Source: Paenibacillus brasilensis | Lineage (GTDB): Bacteria > Bacillota > Bacilli > Paenibacillales > Paenibacillaceae | NCBI RefSeq assembly: GCF_009363115.1 | Contig: NZ_CP045298.1 | Location: 3,593,501-3,657,500, forward strand | DNA: 64,000 bases | Direction of reading: 5' to 3' | Part shown: piece after piece, positions 34,109 through 43,142 of the stretch | How the letters are laid out: each line of letters opens with the position of its first letter | Position numbering within the stretch: position 1 is the stretch's first letter | Program-made: the position numbers and the translations under genes | Notes under the pieces: generated by a model | Seen by the model: the letters and a program-made list of their open reading frames with translations, nothing else | What the model was told of the DNA's origin: nothing | Databases searched by the model: none

Positions 34109-35814
34109 GGTCCGAGGAATACTGGTCTAAACGCATGGATGCCTTGAACGAGGCACAACTAAGCAAGGGTGATGCTTATGTCCGCAAGATGGAGATTGAG
34201 TACGCCAAGGCTAATGCTTCAATACAACGTGATTTAGACACTTTCTATCAGCGGTTTGCCAAGAACAACGAAATAGGGCTGGCTGAAGCACGGCAAGTGC
34301 TCAAAGCGGGGGAGCTCAAAGAGTTTAAGTGGACCGTTGAGGATTACATCAAGGCAGGCCGCGAAAATGCAGTTGATCAGCGTTGGATGAAGGAACTTGA
34401 GAATGCATCCATCAGAGTGCGTATGACTCGCTTAGAAGCATTGCAAATGCAGATGCGCCAACACGTCGAAGTCCTAACAGGAAAGCGTCAGGCAGGCGCT
34501 AAAGAGCTTATGGGCGACATATACAAGGATGGGTACTATCACTCAGTGTTTGAGCTACACAAAGGTACAGGGCTGGGTGCTACATTCTCCAAACTGGACA
34601 AACGCCAGATAGAGGCTGTCATATCGAAACCTTGGGCTGCAGACGGTTCGAACTTCTCTTCACGGATCTGGAAGGACCGTGACAAGTTAGTCCATGAGCT
34701 TCAAACGGTGCTCACACAAGGGATGATACGCGGAGATACACCGGATAAGATGATTAACGCCTTATCTGACCGTATGGGAGTATCCCGATCAGCTGCAGCC
34801 AGGATCATTCAAACCGAATCAGCCTACTTTGCCGGGCAGTCTCGTATGGATGCCTATAAGGAGCTGGGCGTAGAGCAGTACAAGTTTACGGCTACCCTAG
34901 ATAAACGTACATCAAGTATCTGCCGTCACATGGATGGAGAGGTATTTGCATTGTCCGAGGCTGAGGTAGGGGTTAATTACCCGCCATTGCATGCACATTG
35001 TCGCTCTACAACGATTCCTTATTACGAGGATAATGTCCAGGAGCGAATAGCCCGGGATGAGGATGGCAAGAATCAGGCCGTGCCGGGTGACATGACCTAT
35101 TCTGAATGGGCTAAGGAAAATGTACCCGCTACTGACCATGTAACCGAGCCGATCAAGCCAGTAGAACCAGACAATAATGCTATTAAGACGGTTCCCCCAG
35201 AGTTGGAGAACCTACCAAACAGACCATACAACCCTAAAGCTTCTTATCACGTGGATATCTCTAATGTATCACCGGCTGCTGCAGACAAAATAGCAGACAT
35301 TAGCCGGGAACTGGTACGAGAGGGCTCCAAAACTGGTAAGGGCTATTTGTCGTTCGCGGATTTTGATGGCAAGGAGCTGACGAGGGTCACAGGCAGCAAA
35401 GATAGCATCCCATTCACGCCTAAAGCACGGGATATGCTGCTGAGCGCTCCTGCTGGTAGCCTAGTGCTTGTTCACAACCATCCGAGGGGTAACAGGCTCA
35501 ATGTTAAAGATGCCCGTTCTATGGCGCTGTATGCAGCTATTGGGGCTATGGTGGTAGCTGGACATGATGGCGGTACAAGTACACTGTCAGCACCAGACAA
35601 GCGCAACCCTTCGGAATTTGATAAGGTACTGCGCCGGGTGACTGCCGAGGTTGACGCGCAGTTGCAGGATGATCCTGCTTTTGCAGAGTTGTCGCCTACG
35701 GCTAAAAACGAGCGGTTTGATTATCTGGTACTCATGGCGATAGTAAGTGAACTGGGGTGGGAATATGCCGAAGACTACGAAGCGGCAAAAGACGGCGGAC
35801 GGATTAGACGATAA
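34105..35814 (+). CDS. Minor head protein (SPP1 gp7/Mu F type) with C-terminal JAB/RadC-like domain
   Basis: 569 aa. N-terminal YWSKRMDALNEAQLSKGDAYVRKMEIEYAKA and the Mu-F core FTATLDKRTSSICRHMDGE...NYPPLHAHCRSTTIPYY (about 261-306) are standard. A Pro-rich linker (335-375) leads to an extra 200-residue domain: GSLVLVHNHPRGNRLNVKDARSM contains HNHPRG at 457-462 and D469, as in RadC/JAMM metalloproteins. Head morphogenesis protein carrying an appended effector-like domain. Confidence 0.88.
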   Translation: MRSEEYWSKRMDALNEAQLSKGDAYVRKMEIEYAKANASIQRDLDTFYQRFAKNNEIGLAEARQVLKAGELKEFKWTVEDYIKAGRENAVDQRWMKELENASIRVRMTRLEALQMQMRQHVEVLTGKRQAGAKELMGDIYKDGYYHSVFELHKGTGLGATFSKLDKRQIEAVISKPWAADGSNFSSRIWKDRDKLVHELQTVLTQGMIRGDTPDKMINALSDRMGVSRSAAARIIQTESAYFAGQSRMDAYKELGVEQYKFTATLDKRTSSICRHMDGEVFALSEAEVGVNYPPLHAHCRSTTIPYYEDNVQERIARDEDGKNQAVPGDMTYSEWAKENVPATDHVTEPIKPVEPDNNAIKTVPPELENLPNRPYNPKASYHVDISNVSPAAADKIADISRELVREGSKTGKGYLSFADFDGKELTRVTGSKDSIPFTPKARDMLLSAPAGSLVLVHNHPRGNRLNVKDARSMALYAAIGAMVVAGHDGGTSTLSAPDKRNPSEFDKVLRRVTAEVDAQLQDDPAFAELSPTAKNERFDYLVLMAIVSELGWEYAEDYEAAKDGGRIRR

Positions 35815-35890
35815 GCCGATTGAGTTGGATTTTGATGGGCCAGCGGAGGAACGGGTGAATGATTATATCCGTCAAATAACTGGCGAGTAA
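35765..35890 (+). CDS. Short phage ORF, 41 aa
   Basis: MPKTTKRQKTADGLDDKPIE...; GGGGTGG upstream, overlaps the head protein by 50 nt in another frame. Small acidic C-terminus. Unknown function. Confidence 0.5.
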   Translation: MPKTTKRQKTADGLDDKPIELDFDGPAEERVNDYIRQITGE

Positions 35891-35980
35891 CAAATATCGC
35901 CGTTTGGTATTGTGGGCGTAAAACACAAGACATCACCGGGCGCGACCGGGAAAAAAGCGAAGATGAAGGAGCGGTATGTA

Positions 35981-36607
35981 ATGAATAAAGAGCAATTTGT
36001 TGCATTGGGATTGACTGAGGAGCTGGCTACAAAGGCGGCGGAAGCTTCGGCAGAAGAGTTAAAGGGTTTTGTCCCAAAGACTCGTTTTGATGAAGTGAAC
36101 GAGGCCAAGAAGCAAGCTGAGAAGGACAGGGACAGCGTAGGTGGTCAACTGGAGGAATTGAAGAAGTCTGCTGGAGCTTCAGAGGAATTAAAAACGCAGA
36201 TTGAAAAGCTCCAGGGGGAAAATAAAGCTACCAAAGATCAGTACGAAGCCAAACTGAAAGAAATGAGCCTGAACACGGCGCTCAAGTTGGCGCTGAACGG
36301 TCAAGCACACGATCCTGATATTGTAGCTGGATTGCTGGACAAAACAAAAATCGAACTGGACGACAACGGCGCTGTAAAAGGCGGCTTAGACGACCAACTC
36401 ACTGGCCTTCGCGAAAGCAAGGCTTTTTTGTTTGTGCCAAAAGAGGAACCAAAACCGGGATTCCAGCCACAAGGGGTTAAACCAGCAGATGGAGCAGGTG
36501 GAAAACAAGACCCTGGCAAGAAGGAGACCAACTATGGCAAGTTGGCTGCTCAAGGTAAAGCGGATAATGAGACATTAGCCAAAGCACGGGCTGACTATTT
36601 TCAATAA
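35981..36607 (+). CDS. Scaffold-type protein (phage minor structural GP20 family)
   Basis: 208 aa from ATG 35981 (AAGGAG 10 nt upstream). Long charged coiled coil (about 38-110), then NTALKLALNGQAHDPDIVAGLLDKTKIELDDNG and a disordered Lys/Pro tail. Internal scaffold for procapsid assembly; position before capsid gene fits. Confidence 0.88.
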   Translation: MNKEQFVALGLTEELATKAAEASAEELKGFVPKTRFDEVNEAKKQAEKDRDSVGGQLEELKKSAGASEELKTQIEKLQGENKATKDQYEAKLKEMSLNTALKLALNGQAHDPDIVAGLLDKTKIELDDNGAVKGGLDDQLTGLRESKAFLFVPKEEPKPGFQPQGVKPADGAGGKQDPGKKETNYGKLAAQGKADNETLAKARADYFQ

Positions 36608-36624
36608 ACAGGAGGTAAGAGAAG

Positions 36625-36993
36625 ATGAAATTCACTGAAACGAAATATACGAATAAAAAGGAAATTCTCAAGTTTCCTGACCATTACGTAAACCTTGCTG
36701 TCACGGTAGATGACGATGGGATTGTAGCAAATGCTGACGGTCATAAAATCGTGCCAGCTGGGACTATAATCGGAAATGGAATTCTGAACGACTTAACCAA
36801 AAAAGCTAAAAAGGCTGTTACAACTACAGGCGTCTCCAATGCGGAAGGCGTTCTTTTTTATGATGTTGATGTCACATATGGTCCAGCGCCAGGCGCAATG
36901 TTGATTCACGGATTTATCGACTTAGGCAAGATTCCTACGGCTCCAACACCTGAGGAAATTACTGCACTCAAACAAATCACATTTTTGAAATAA
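36625..36993 (+). CDS. Head decoration-like protein
   Basis: 122 aa, beta-rich. NLAVTVDDDGIVANADGHKIVPAGTIIG and VLFYDVDVTYGPAPGAMLIHGFID resemble capsid decoration proteins encoded between scaffold and lambda gpE-type capsid genes. Confidence 0.7.
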   Translation: MKFTETKYTNKKEILKFPDHYVNLAVTVDDDGIVANADGHKIVPAGTIIGNGILNDLTKKAKKAVTTTGVSNAEGVLFYDVDVTYGPAPGAMLIHGFIDLGKIPTAPTPEEITALKQITFLK

Positions 36994-37011
36994 GAGAGGA
37001 TGAAATAAACC

Positions 37012-38058
37012 ATGCCAGATATTTTTGATCTTGTAACCGCAGAGAACATTGCAACTTATTATCAGGAAACAGCATCTAATGCTATTCCTTATCTCGGGGC
37101 CACGCTCTTCCCAGCAAAGAAACAACAAGGTTTGAACCTGAGTTGGATTAAAGGGGCTGGCGGCTTGCCAGTAGCTCTTAAACCTTCCGCCTTTGATGCA
37201 AAGGCTCCGGTGCGGGACCGTATTGGACTGAACAAAGTTGATACAGAAATGCCTTTCTTTAGAGAAAGCATGCGTATAGGTGAAAAGGACAGACAAGAAC
37301 TGTTGATGCTCCTTTCTTCGCCAAATGCAGCTTATTATCAAACGCTTCTTGCAAAAATTTATGACGACCAATCGAACTTGGTTAAGGGTGCGGATGTGAT
37401 TCCAGAACGAATGATTATGCAGTTGCTTTCAACAGGCAAAATCGACGTATCTGCTGAACGTTTGGACTACACTTATGATTACAAAATGCCTTCTGAGCAT
37501 CAAGTTACTTTGACTACTGGAGATAGATGGAGCCAACCAGACGCTCAAATCGTTCAAGATATCCAAAAATGGATGGATGATGTCGATGATGATACGGGTG
37601 TTCGCCCGGCTAGAGCAATTGTGACTCGAAAAACGTGGAACTACATGCTTAGAAACTCTGGCATCCGCCTTGACCTAAATCCAACTGGTGGGCAAAACAT
37701 TATCATGACGGACACAATGTTGCGTCAATACCTGGAGACGAAACTGGGCATTTCTGTAGCGGTATACAACAAAAAGTACCAGCTTCAAGATGGAAGTTCC
37801 CACCTGTTCTTTCCTGATGATGTGTTCACGCTTATACCTGATGGCCCGATGGGTAATACATGGTACGGTACAACTCCTGAAGAGGCAGATTTAATGAGTG
37901 GCGCCACGAATGCAGAAGTACAAATCGTAAATACTGGCGTAGCGGTTACAACCATTAAAGAACCACATCCAGTAAACGTTGAAACCATTGTATCTGAAAT
38001 TGTATTGCCTTCATTCGAACAAATTAACAATATCTTCATCGCAAATGTAAACGGCTAA
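37012..38058 (+). CDS. Major capsid protein (lambda gpE family)
   Basis: 348 aa. IPYLGATLFPAKKQQGLNLSWIKG near 25, VALKPSAFDAKAPVRDR, ERMIMQLLSTGKI near 140 and the C-terminal PDGPMGNTWYGTTPEEADLM are E-type capsid motifs. Main shell protein. Confidence 0.93.
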   Translation: MPDIFDLVTAENIATYYQETASNAIPYLGATLFPAKKQQGLNLSWIKGAGGLPVALKPSAFDAKAPVRDRIGLNKVDTEMPFFRESMRIGEKDRQELLMLLSSPNAAYYQTLLAKIYDDQSNLVKGADVIPERMIMQLLSTGKIDVSAERLDYTYDYKMPSEHQVTLTTGDRWSQPDAQIVQDIQKWMDDVDDDTGVRPARAIVTRKTWNYMLRNSGIRLDLNPTGGQNIIMTDTMLRQYLETKLGISVAVYNKKYQLQDGSSHLFFPDDVFTLIPDGPMGNTWYGTTPEEADLMSGATNAEVQIVNTGVAVTTIKEPHPVNVETIVSEIVLPSFEQINNIFIANVNG

Positions 38059-38103
38059 GAAGGGGCGAACGCCTCTCTTTTTAATTTTGAAAGGAGTAAC
38101 CAC

Positions 38104-38418
38104 ATGAAAGTGACATTGATTGCTGGTGCTAAATACAAGAAAGAGTTTTACCAGATGGGCGACGAAGTGGAGGTTGAGTCAATCCACATACCAGAGTTAA
38201 TTAAGGCCAAAGTTATTAGTCCTGATACAGAAGTTCCCGAAGAACCCGTCGAAACGGATATCAACAAGATGAATCTAGCACAGCTGAAGGATCACGCCGA
38301 ACAAAACTCCATTGACCTAGCTGGCGCAACCAAAAAGGAAGACGTGCTCGCAGCCATTCTGAAAGCGGGTGAAGGAAATGGAACCGAACCGCAGGGAAGC
38401 ACTGCTGACCAAGCTTAA
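38104..38418 (+). CDS. Head-completion region protein with SAP/Rho-N-like C-terminus
   Basis: 104 aa. MKVTLIAGAKYKKEFYQMGDEVEVE then a helical NLAQLKDHAEQNSIDLAGATKKEDVLAAI, a small helix-extended-loop-helix often at the end of such proteins. Overlaps the next gene. Confidence 0.65.
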   Translation: MKVTLIAGAKYKKEFYQMGDEVEVESIHIPELIKAKVISPDTEVPEEPVETDINKMNLAQLKDHAEQNSIDLAGATKKEDVLAAILKAGEGNGTEPQGSTADQA

Positions 38419-38752
38419 AATCCTACTTGGCATCCCAGTTACTGATTCAAGTAAGGATGTACAACTTGGATTTTCCTTGGATTTCACCATTGATGGCATC
38501 AAGAACTACTGCAACATATCCGACATACCAGAGCAACTGGAAAATACACTGCTGCTGATCGCCAAGGACTATTACCTCAATCAGTTCGTTGCTCCGGCCG
38601 CAGCTGGTGAGGGTGAAAAGAACGTCCAGAGCATCAAGCGCGGTGACGTGCAATTCACATTCTTTGCAGATGCTAAGCAGGGCGTTGAGGGTACGGCCTT
38701 TATTAAGGCGTATGGCTCGCAACTTAACGCATTCCGAAGGTTGAGGTGGTAG
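38378..38752 (+). CDS. Head-tail connector protein (gp6/gp15 type)
   Basis: 124 aa. KLKILLGIPVTDSSKDVQLGFSLDFTIDGIKNYCNI... and LENTLLLIAKDYYLNQF fit the head-tail connector fold. Start ATG 38378 (GTG 38369 possible). Confidence 0.8.
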   Translation: MEPNRREALLTKLKILLGIPVTDSSKDVQLGFSLDFTIDGIKNYCNISDIPEQLENTLLLIAKDYYLNQFVAPAAAGEGEKNVQSIKRGDVQFTFFADAKQGVEGTAFIKAYGSQLNAFRRLRW

Positions 38753-38754
38753 GC

Positions 38755-39126
38755 ATGCAATTAGGTAGCCCATCTATGGAACGCAGGCTGCTTGAAATGA
38801 CTTATACGGGCGTTTGTCGAGTCGAAGGGCAGATAACCCGCAAAGACCCCGTAACAGGCGTAGAGCGACCCACAAAGGGCATTATATTCGACAACCAGCC
38901 GTGTGCATTGTCTCAAGCGTCTTTGCCAAGCGCGGCCCAAATGGACACGAACAATGATGTCGCATATGACGGTAAGCTGTTTATTGCGCCTGATATTGTT
39001 ATCCCGTCCGGAAGCCGTATTTTTGTTACGCAGGACGGCATGAGCTATGAGTTTCAGCAATCGGGAGAGCCCTTCATATACCCAACCCATCAAGAGGTAA
39101 AAATGAAGCGGGTTGGTAAGGCATGA
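38755..39126 (+). CDS. Head closure protein (SPP1 gp16/XkdH-like)
   Basis: 123 aa from ATG 38755 (GAGGTGG upstream). TYTGVCRVEGQITRKDPVTGVERP...NQPCALSQAS and VIPSGSRIFVTQDGMSYEFQQSGEPFIYP form the usual small beta-barrel closure protein. ATGA overlap with the gp10-family gene. Confidence 0.75.
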   Translation: MQLGSPSMERRLLEMTYTGVCRVEGQITRKDPVTGVERPTKGIIFDNQPCALSQASLPSAAQMDTNNDVAYDGKLFIAPDIVIPSGSRIFVTQDGMSYEFQQSGEPFIYPTHQEVKMKRVGKA

Positions 39127-40645
39127 GTTTTGCTGAGTTCGATTTTAGCGAGTTCGAGCAGTTAGGGAAGAGCTTGCGGAAGATGCAAGCCGATTACCCG
39201 CGATTCGTCGAGGACTGCATAAGAGAACTTGCCAGCAGGCTACTAGCTAAGACGGTGGCACGTACTCCAGTAGATACGGGTATGCTCCGGCGAAATTGGC
39301 AGTTGGGGCCTGTGGAGCGTGTAGGGGGCGGCTATAGCATTGAGTTATTTAATCCGGTTGAATATGCCTTAACATATGGGGCATAAAAAACTGGGCAAAT
39401 ACGGTGAACGCTAAATATCGAATAAAATTCCGAAATGTAATCGAGTATGGTAATATATCGTTGAGGTGATATAATGCCAGCCCCTAAAAATCTTATTGGA
39501 GAAACCTTTAGTAGATTGAAAGTCGTGGGAAAAGTTCTTGTTCCTAAAAACGGTCGTGATAGAGTTTATTGGGATTGTCTGTGTGAATGTGGTGAGAAAG
39601 CACTAGTCCGAACCGATTCCTTGACAAAAGGGTTGGTTAAATCGTGCGGATGCTTAAAAAAAGAACAAGATATGAAAAACTTAACGGCGAATCATTCCCA
39701 TAAATCATCAAAAACGAGACTTTATCAAATTTGGTCGGGTATGAAAAAGCGTTGCTACAATCCTGGTGATTCATCATATGAACGATATGGAGCAAGAGGT
39801 ATCAAGGTGTGTGAAAGTTGGCGTGAGGACTTCGGATCTTTTAAGGTTTGGGCTCTTGCCAATGCATACTCTGACGATTTGACAATTGAACGAATTGACA
39901 ATGAAAAATGCTATACTCCTGAAAATTGTAAGTGGGCAGGAAATAAAGAACAATCCCGAAATAGAAGAAGCAATATCAAGGTTGATTTTCAAGGCGAACA
40001 AATTACTCTAATGGAATTGTCGGAGATAACAGGCGTCGGGTATAAGGTGCTTAATGCGAGGTATGATCGCGGAGACAGAAACGAGAGACTTTTACGTCCT
40101 CTCAATACTGATAAGAAAGTTCACCGTGGCTCACTACAACACTTAAGCAAACTTACAGAGGGCCAAGTCGTAGCGATAAGAAACTCCATCCAATGTGGCG
40201 CATTGCAAAAAGATTTAGCTTTCGAATACGGGGTTAGCTTATCGGTCATAAACTCGATTGCAAAACGTAGAACTTGGAAACATATTTGATACATGCCAAC
40301 ACCGTGGTAAACGAGATACCACTCGTCACCGTAGAGCGTAGAGGATGAGCGTTAAGGGAGCAATAATTCCTCCAAGAGTGCCCAGGGCATTGAGTCATGC
40401 TTTTAAAGTATGGCTTATTTGACATGATGTACGCCGAACTTATGGGAAACCGTAAGAACCATAGGATAAAAAGCCTGTGGGATAACAAAATTGTATATGT
40501 GGAATATGGACATCGCACAAGGCTGCACACCGGATGGGTGGAGGGGCGGTTTATGCTCACCATCTCTGAACGAGAATTGGAGCGTGAACTGCCTGCGCTC
40601 ATGGATAGCAAGCTTAAACGCTTCATGGAGGACCATTTGAGGTGA
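39123..40645 (+). CDS. HK97 gp10-family/tail completion protein, split by a group I intron
   Basis: Exon 1 (39123-39369) encodes FSEFEQLGKSLRKMQADYPRF...KTVARTPVDTGMLRRNW...ELFNPVEYA; exon 2 (40494-40645) encodes YVEYGHRTRLHTGW...GRFMLTISERELERELPALM. Joining T39369 to T40494 restores one 132-aa frame across NPVEYA-L-YVEYGH, the family sequence. Unspliced mRNA would give an 87-aa fragment ending LTYGA. Segment 39370-40493 is intron. Confidence 0.88.
39370..40493 (+). ncRNA. Group I self-splicing intron, 1124 nt
   Basis: P1: exon TATGCCT (39363-39369) pairs with intron GGGCATA (39379-39385), 7 bp with the obligatory U-G at the splice site. P10: CATATG (39373-39378) pairs with the first six exon-2 nt TATATG. 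The intron ends in G (40493). Downstream segments TACGGTG (near 39400) and CACCGT (near 40300 and 40338) can pair, as can TGGGC (39392) with GCCCA (near 40380), consistent with a core interrupted by the ORF. Subgroup not assigned. Confidence 0.88.
39474..40289 (+). CDS. Intron-encoded putative homing endonuclease, 271 aa
   Basis: N-terminal GETFSRLKVVGKVLV and WDCLCECGE...KSCGCLK (Zn knuckle); middle RLYQIWSGMKKRCYNPGD, YGARGIKVCESW, TIERIDNEKCYTPENCKW; C-terminal NUMOD1-like LMELSEITGVGYKVLNARY and a terminal HTH (ALQKDLAFEYGVSLSVINSIAKR). This architecture recurs in phage-borne endonucleases. Catalytic family not identified with certainty. RBS TTGAGGTGAT upstream. Confidence 0.75.
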   Translation: MPAPKNLIGETFSRLKVVGKVLVPKNGRDRVYWDCLCECGEKALVRTDSLTKGLVKSCGCLKKEQDMKNLTANHSHKSSKTRLYQIWSGMKKRCYNPGDSSYERYGARGIKVCESWREDFGSFKVWALANAYSDDLTIERIDNEKCYTPENCKWAGNKEQSRNRRSNIKVDFQGEQITLMELSEITGVGYKVLNARYDRGDRNERLLRPLNTDKKVHRGSLQHLSKLTEGQVVAIRNSIQCGALQKDLAFEYGVSLSVINSIAKRRTWKHI

Positions 40646-40649
40646 TGCT

Positions 40650-41075
40650 ATGGAAGATGTTAAAAACGGAATATTGATGTACCTGAGCACCTTTCAAACG
40701 GGTGTCCCAGTGTACGACGAGCGAATCGAGCAGGGTTTCAAGGAACCTTGCTTTTTTGTGTTGCTTATAGACGGATCTCAGGCCCGAGAGCTAGATCGCC
40801 GTTATATGCGGACACACAGTTTCGACATTCACTACTTTCCAGACCCTGATAACCTGGAAAAACGCCGTGAGTGTGAGGCCGTGGCTGATCGGCTATATGA
40901 GGAACTGGAATACATCCAATGGGAAGGCAGTCTGTACAGAGCGGTGGGGATGAAACACCAAATCGTCGATGATGTGCTGCATTTCTTCCTAGATGTGAAT
41001 GTCCATTTAATGCGTCCAAAGGGGCCGGAAACAAAAATGAGGACTTTAAAACAGGAGGCTGGTATTCGTGGCTGA
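40650..41075 (+). CDS. Tail terminator/minor tail protein (DUF6838-like)
   Basis: 141 aa. YLSTFQTGVPVYDERIEQGFKEPCFFVLLIDGSQ and THSFDIHYFPDPDN are typical of the small protein between gp10 and the sheath in PBSX-type phages. Overlaps next gene by 8 nt. Confidence 0.78.
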   Translation: MEDVKNGILMYLSTFQTGVPVYDERIEQGFKEPCFFVLLIDGSQARELDRRYMRTHSFDIHYFPDPDNLEKRRECEAVADRLYEELEYIQWEGSLYRAVGMKHQIVDDVLHFFLDVNVHLMRPKGPETKMRTLKQEAGIRG

Positions 41076-41316
41076 TACTGATAACCAAGAAAACGAAACT
41101 GGGGCAACGCCTGCGGCAGCGCCTACAAAGAAAGAGGCGGCAACGTCCACAGCTTCGGTAGAACCCCGTTTTGCCAAAGAACAATTTCAAGATTCACAGC
41201 AGTTTACACAGATTGAAAAGGATACACTGAACGTCCTACTAGAGGATGGCCAGGATTACACCATCGGTGAAGCTAAACAAATTCTCACTGTATGGTTGAA
41301 GAGGGAGGTTAAATAA
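41068..41316 (+). CDS. Small phage protein before the sheath gene, 82 aa
   Basis: Ala/Thr/Glu-rich N-terminal half, then a folded segment FAKEQFQDSQQFTQIEKDTLNVLLEDGQDYTIGEAKQIL. Present at this position in XkdK-type operons. One-nt overlap with sheath gene. Confidence 0.65.
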   Translation: MADTDNQENETGATPAAAPTKKEAATSTASVEPRFAKEQFQDSQQFTQIEKDTLNVLLEDGQDYTIGEAKQILTVWLKREVK

Positions 41317-42638
41317 TGGCTGGTACATGGGTTACACAGAACAAGGATCTACCTGGCGTATATACCAACGTTGTATCTGAGCCTAAACCACTAGGCACAT
41401 TAAGTGATCGCGGTGTTGTCACTCTGCCGTTGACATTAAGCTGGGGGCCTGTGAAACAGATAATCACAATAGATGCTGGCGATGACATTTCAAAAGCTTT
41501 GGGATATGACATCACACACCCAAGCCTCCTGTTGGTTAAGGAGGCTCTTAAGCGCGCGAAAACGTTGTTGGTGTACCGCCTAAATCAAGGGACAAAGGCT
41601 ACAGTCACAAGCGGCAATCTTGTCGCTACGGCGAAGTATGGAGGCGTGAGAGGTAACGATATTTCAATCGTTATTCAGGCTGATATCGATACACCGTCTA
41701 GCTTCAACGTTCGGACTTTGGTCGATGGTCGGGAAGTCGATTTGCAGAAAGTTACCAATATTGACGGGCTGGTAGCTAATGAATGGGTGAGCTTCAAGGC
41801 TTCTGCTACAGATAAGACGTTGGCAGCTACGGCAGGAGCGCCGCTGACTGGCGGGGCTGACGGTACGGCAACCAACGCAGACCATTCGGATTATATGGCT
41901 ACTATTGAGACGCAGGACTTCAACACAGTTGGAGTGCCTTATGATGATGCAACGCTGAAGCCTTTGTATACTACTTACGTTAATCGCTTGCGCGATGACG
42001 AGGGCAAAAATGTACAGGTGGTACTACCGAATTACAGCGCAGCAGACAGCGAAGGAGTAATAAACGTCACGAACGGCGTTATTCTTTCAGACGGTACAGT
42101 GATTGACAAGGTTAAGGCAGTTGCCTGGGTCGCAGCTGCAACAGCTGCAGCAAATGTAAACGAATCCCTCACTTACGCTGACTACGATGACGCAGTAGAT
42201 GTGGACGTTAGGTTCACCAAGCGAGAAGCGATTGCAGGTGTGCAAAGCGGTCAGTTCTTCTTCATCTTCGAGGGCGGTAAAGCTAAGGTACAAGAGGACA
42301 TCAACACCTTTCGCAGTTTTACGCCTACCAAAAACAAATATTTTCGGAAAAATCGTGTTGTCCGCACGTTGGATGGCGTCAAGACTGATTTGCAAAGGGT
42401 GTTCGCAAGATCGCACATCGGTAAAGTTGATAATAACGCCGATGGACGAAATATTGTAAAGAAAGAAGCTATCTCGCTTTTCGAACTCAATCAGCAGATA
42501 GGAGCTATCGAGGAGTTTAATTCACAAACAGACGTGACAATCGTGCCAGGCACAGATAAAGATGCTATTTACGCGGAGTATTACGTTAAACCAGTAGATA
42601 GTATCGAAAAAATCTATCAGTTAGTGAGGGCGAGATAA
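41316..42638 (+). CDS. Contractile tail sheath protein (XkdK-like)
   Basis: 440 aa. WVTQNKDLPGVYTNVVSEPKPLGTLSDRGVVTLPLTLSWGP start, central GVPYDDATLKPLYTTYVNRLRDDEGKNVQ, C-terminal NKYFRKNRVVRTLDGVKTDLQRVFARSHIGKVDNNADGR: PBSX sheath family. Establishes myovirus-like morphology. Confidence 0.95.
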   Translation: MAGTWVTQNKDLPGVYTNVVSEPKPLGTLSDRGVVTLPLTLSWGPVKQIITIDAGDDISKALGYDITHPSLLLVKEALKRAKTLLVYRLNQGTKATVTSGNLVATAKYGGVRGNDISIVIQADIDTPSSFNVRTLVDGREVDLQKVTNIDGLVANEWVSFKASATDKTLAATAGAPLTGGADGTATNADHSDYMATIETQDFNTVGVPYDDATLKPLYTTYVNRLRDDEGKNVQVVLPNYSAADSEGVINVTNGVILSDGTVIDKVKAVAWVAAATAAANVNESLTYADYDDAVDVDVRFTKREAIAGVQSGQFFFIFEGGKAKVQEDINTFRSFTPTKNKYFRKNRVVRTLDGVKTDLQRVFARSHIGKVDNNADGRNIVKKEAISLFELNQQIGAIEEFNSQTDVTIVPGTDKDAIYAEYYVKPVDSIEKIYQLVRAR

Positions 42639-42639
42639 T

Positions 42640-43113
42640 ATGACACAGTGGTTGCAAGCGAAAGATACTATTTCCGGCCAACAGGGTCGATTGTACGCCA
42701 CCATAAACGGTAGCGTGGAAGAGATGGCCTACTGCAAGAAATTCGAAGCAAAAATCGAGAAAAACATGACTGAAGTAAAAGTATTGGGATACTTGGGGGA
42801 TCAGAATAAAGCAAATGGTTGGAAGGGAACAGGCAACATGACTTTTTACTATGTGACCTCGTTATTCAGACAAATGATGCTGGATTATGTGACCACAGGT
42901 AAAGATACCTATTTCGATCTTGTTGCCGTTAATGAAGACCCAACTTCCTCGATCGGCAAACAAACCGTGACTCTCAAGAATGTCAATATAAGCAGCATTA
43001 TTATTGCTAAGTTGGACACTGAATCTCAGTTGTTGGACGAAGATTTGGACTTTACTTTTTCTGGGGTAGGATTGCAAGACAGCTTCACAAAACCTGTTTT
43101 GGGTGGTAACTAA
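42640..43113 (+). CDS. Tail tube protein (XkdM-like)
   Basis: 157 aa. DTISGQQGRLYATINGSVEEMAYCKKFEAKIEKNMTEVKVLG and TFYYVTSLFRQMMLDYVTTGK are XkdM features. Directly follows the sheath gene (1 nt). Confidence 0.93.
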   Translation: MTQWLQAKDTISGQQGRLYATINGSVEEMAYCKKFEAKIEKNMTEVKVLGYLGDQNKANGWKGTGNMTFYYVTSLFRQMMLDYVTTGKDTYFDLVAVNEDPTSSIGKQTVTLKNVNISSIIIAKLDTESQLLDEDLDFTFSGVGLQDSFTKPVLGGN

Positions 43114-43142
43114 AATAATCTAAATTAAGGGGATATGAACAA

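Noticed and set aside
38341-38780. Second intron or frameshift in the connector genes
   Set aside because: Overlaps are ordinary coupling and all products have full family length.
40397-40645. Independent 82-aa protein starting at ATG 40397
   Set aside because: Its first 32 residues come from intron sequence; only the last 50 match the gp10 family, so it is exon 2 plus intron read-through.
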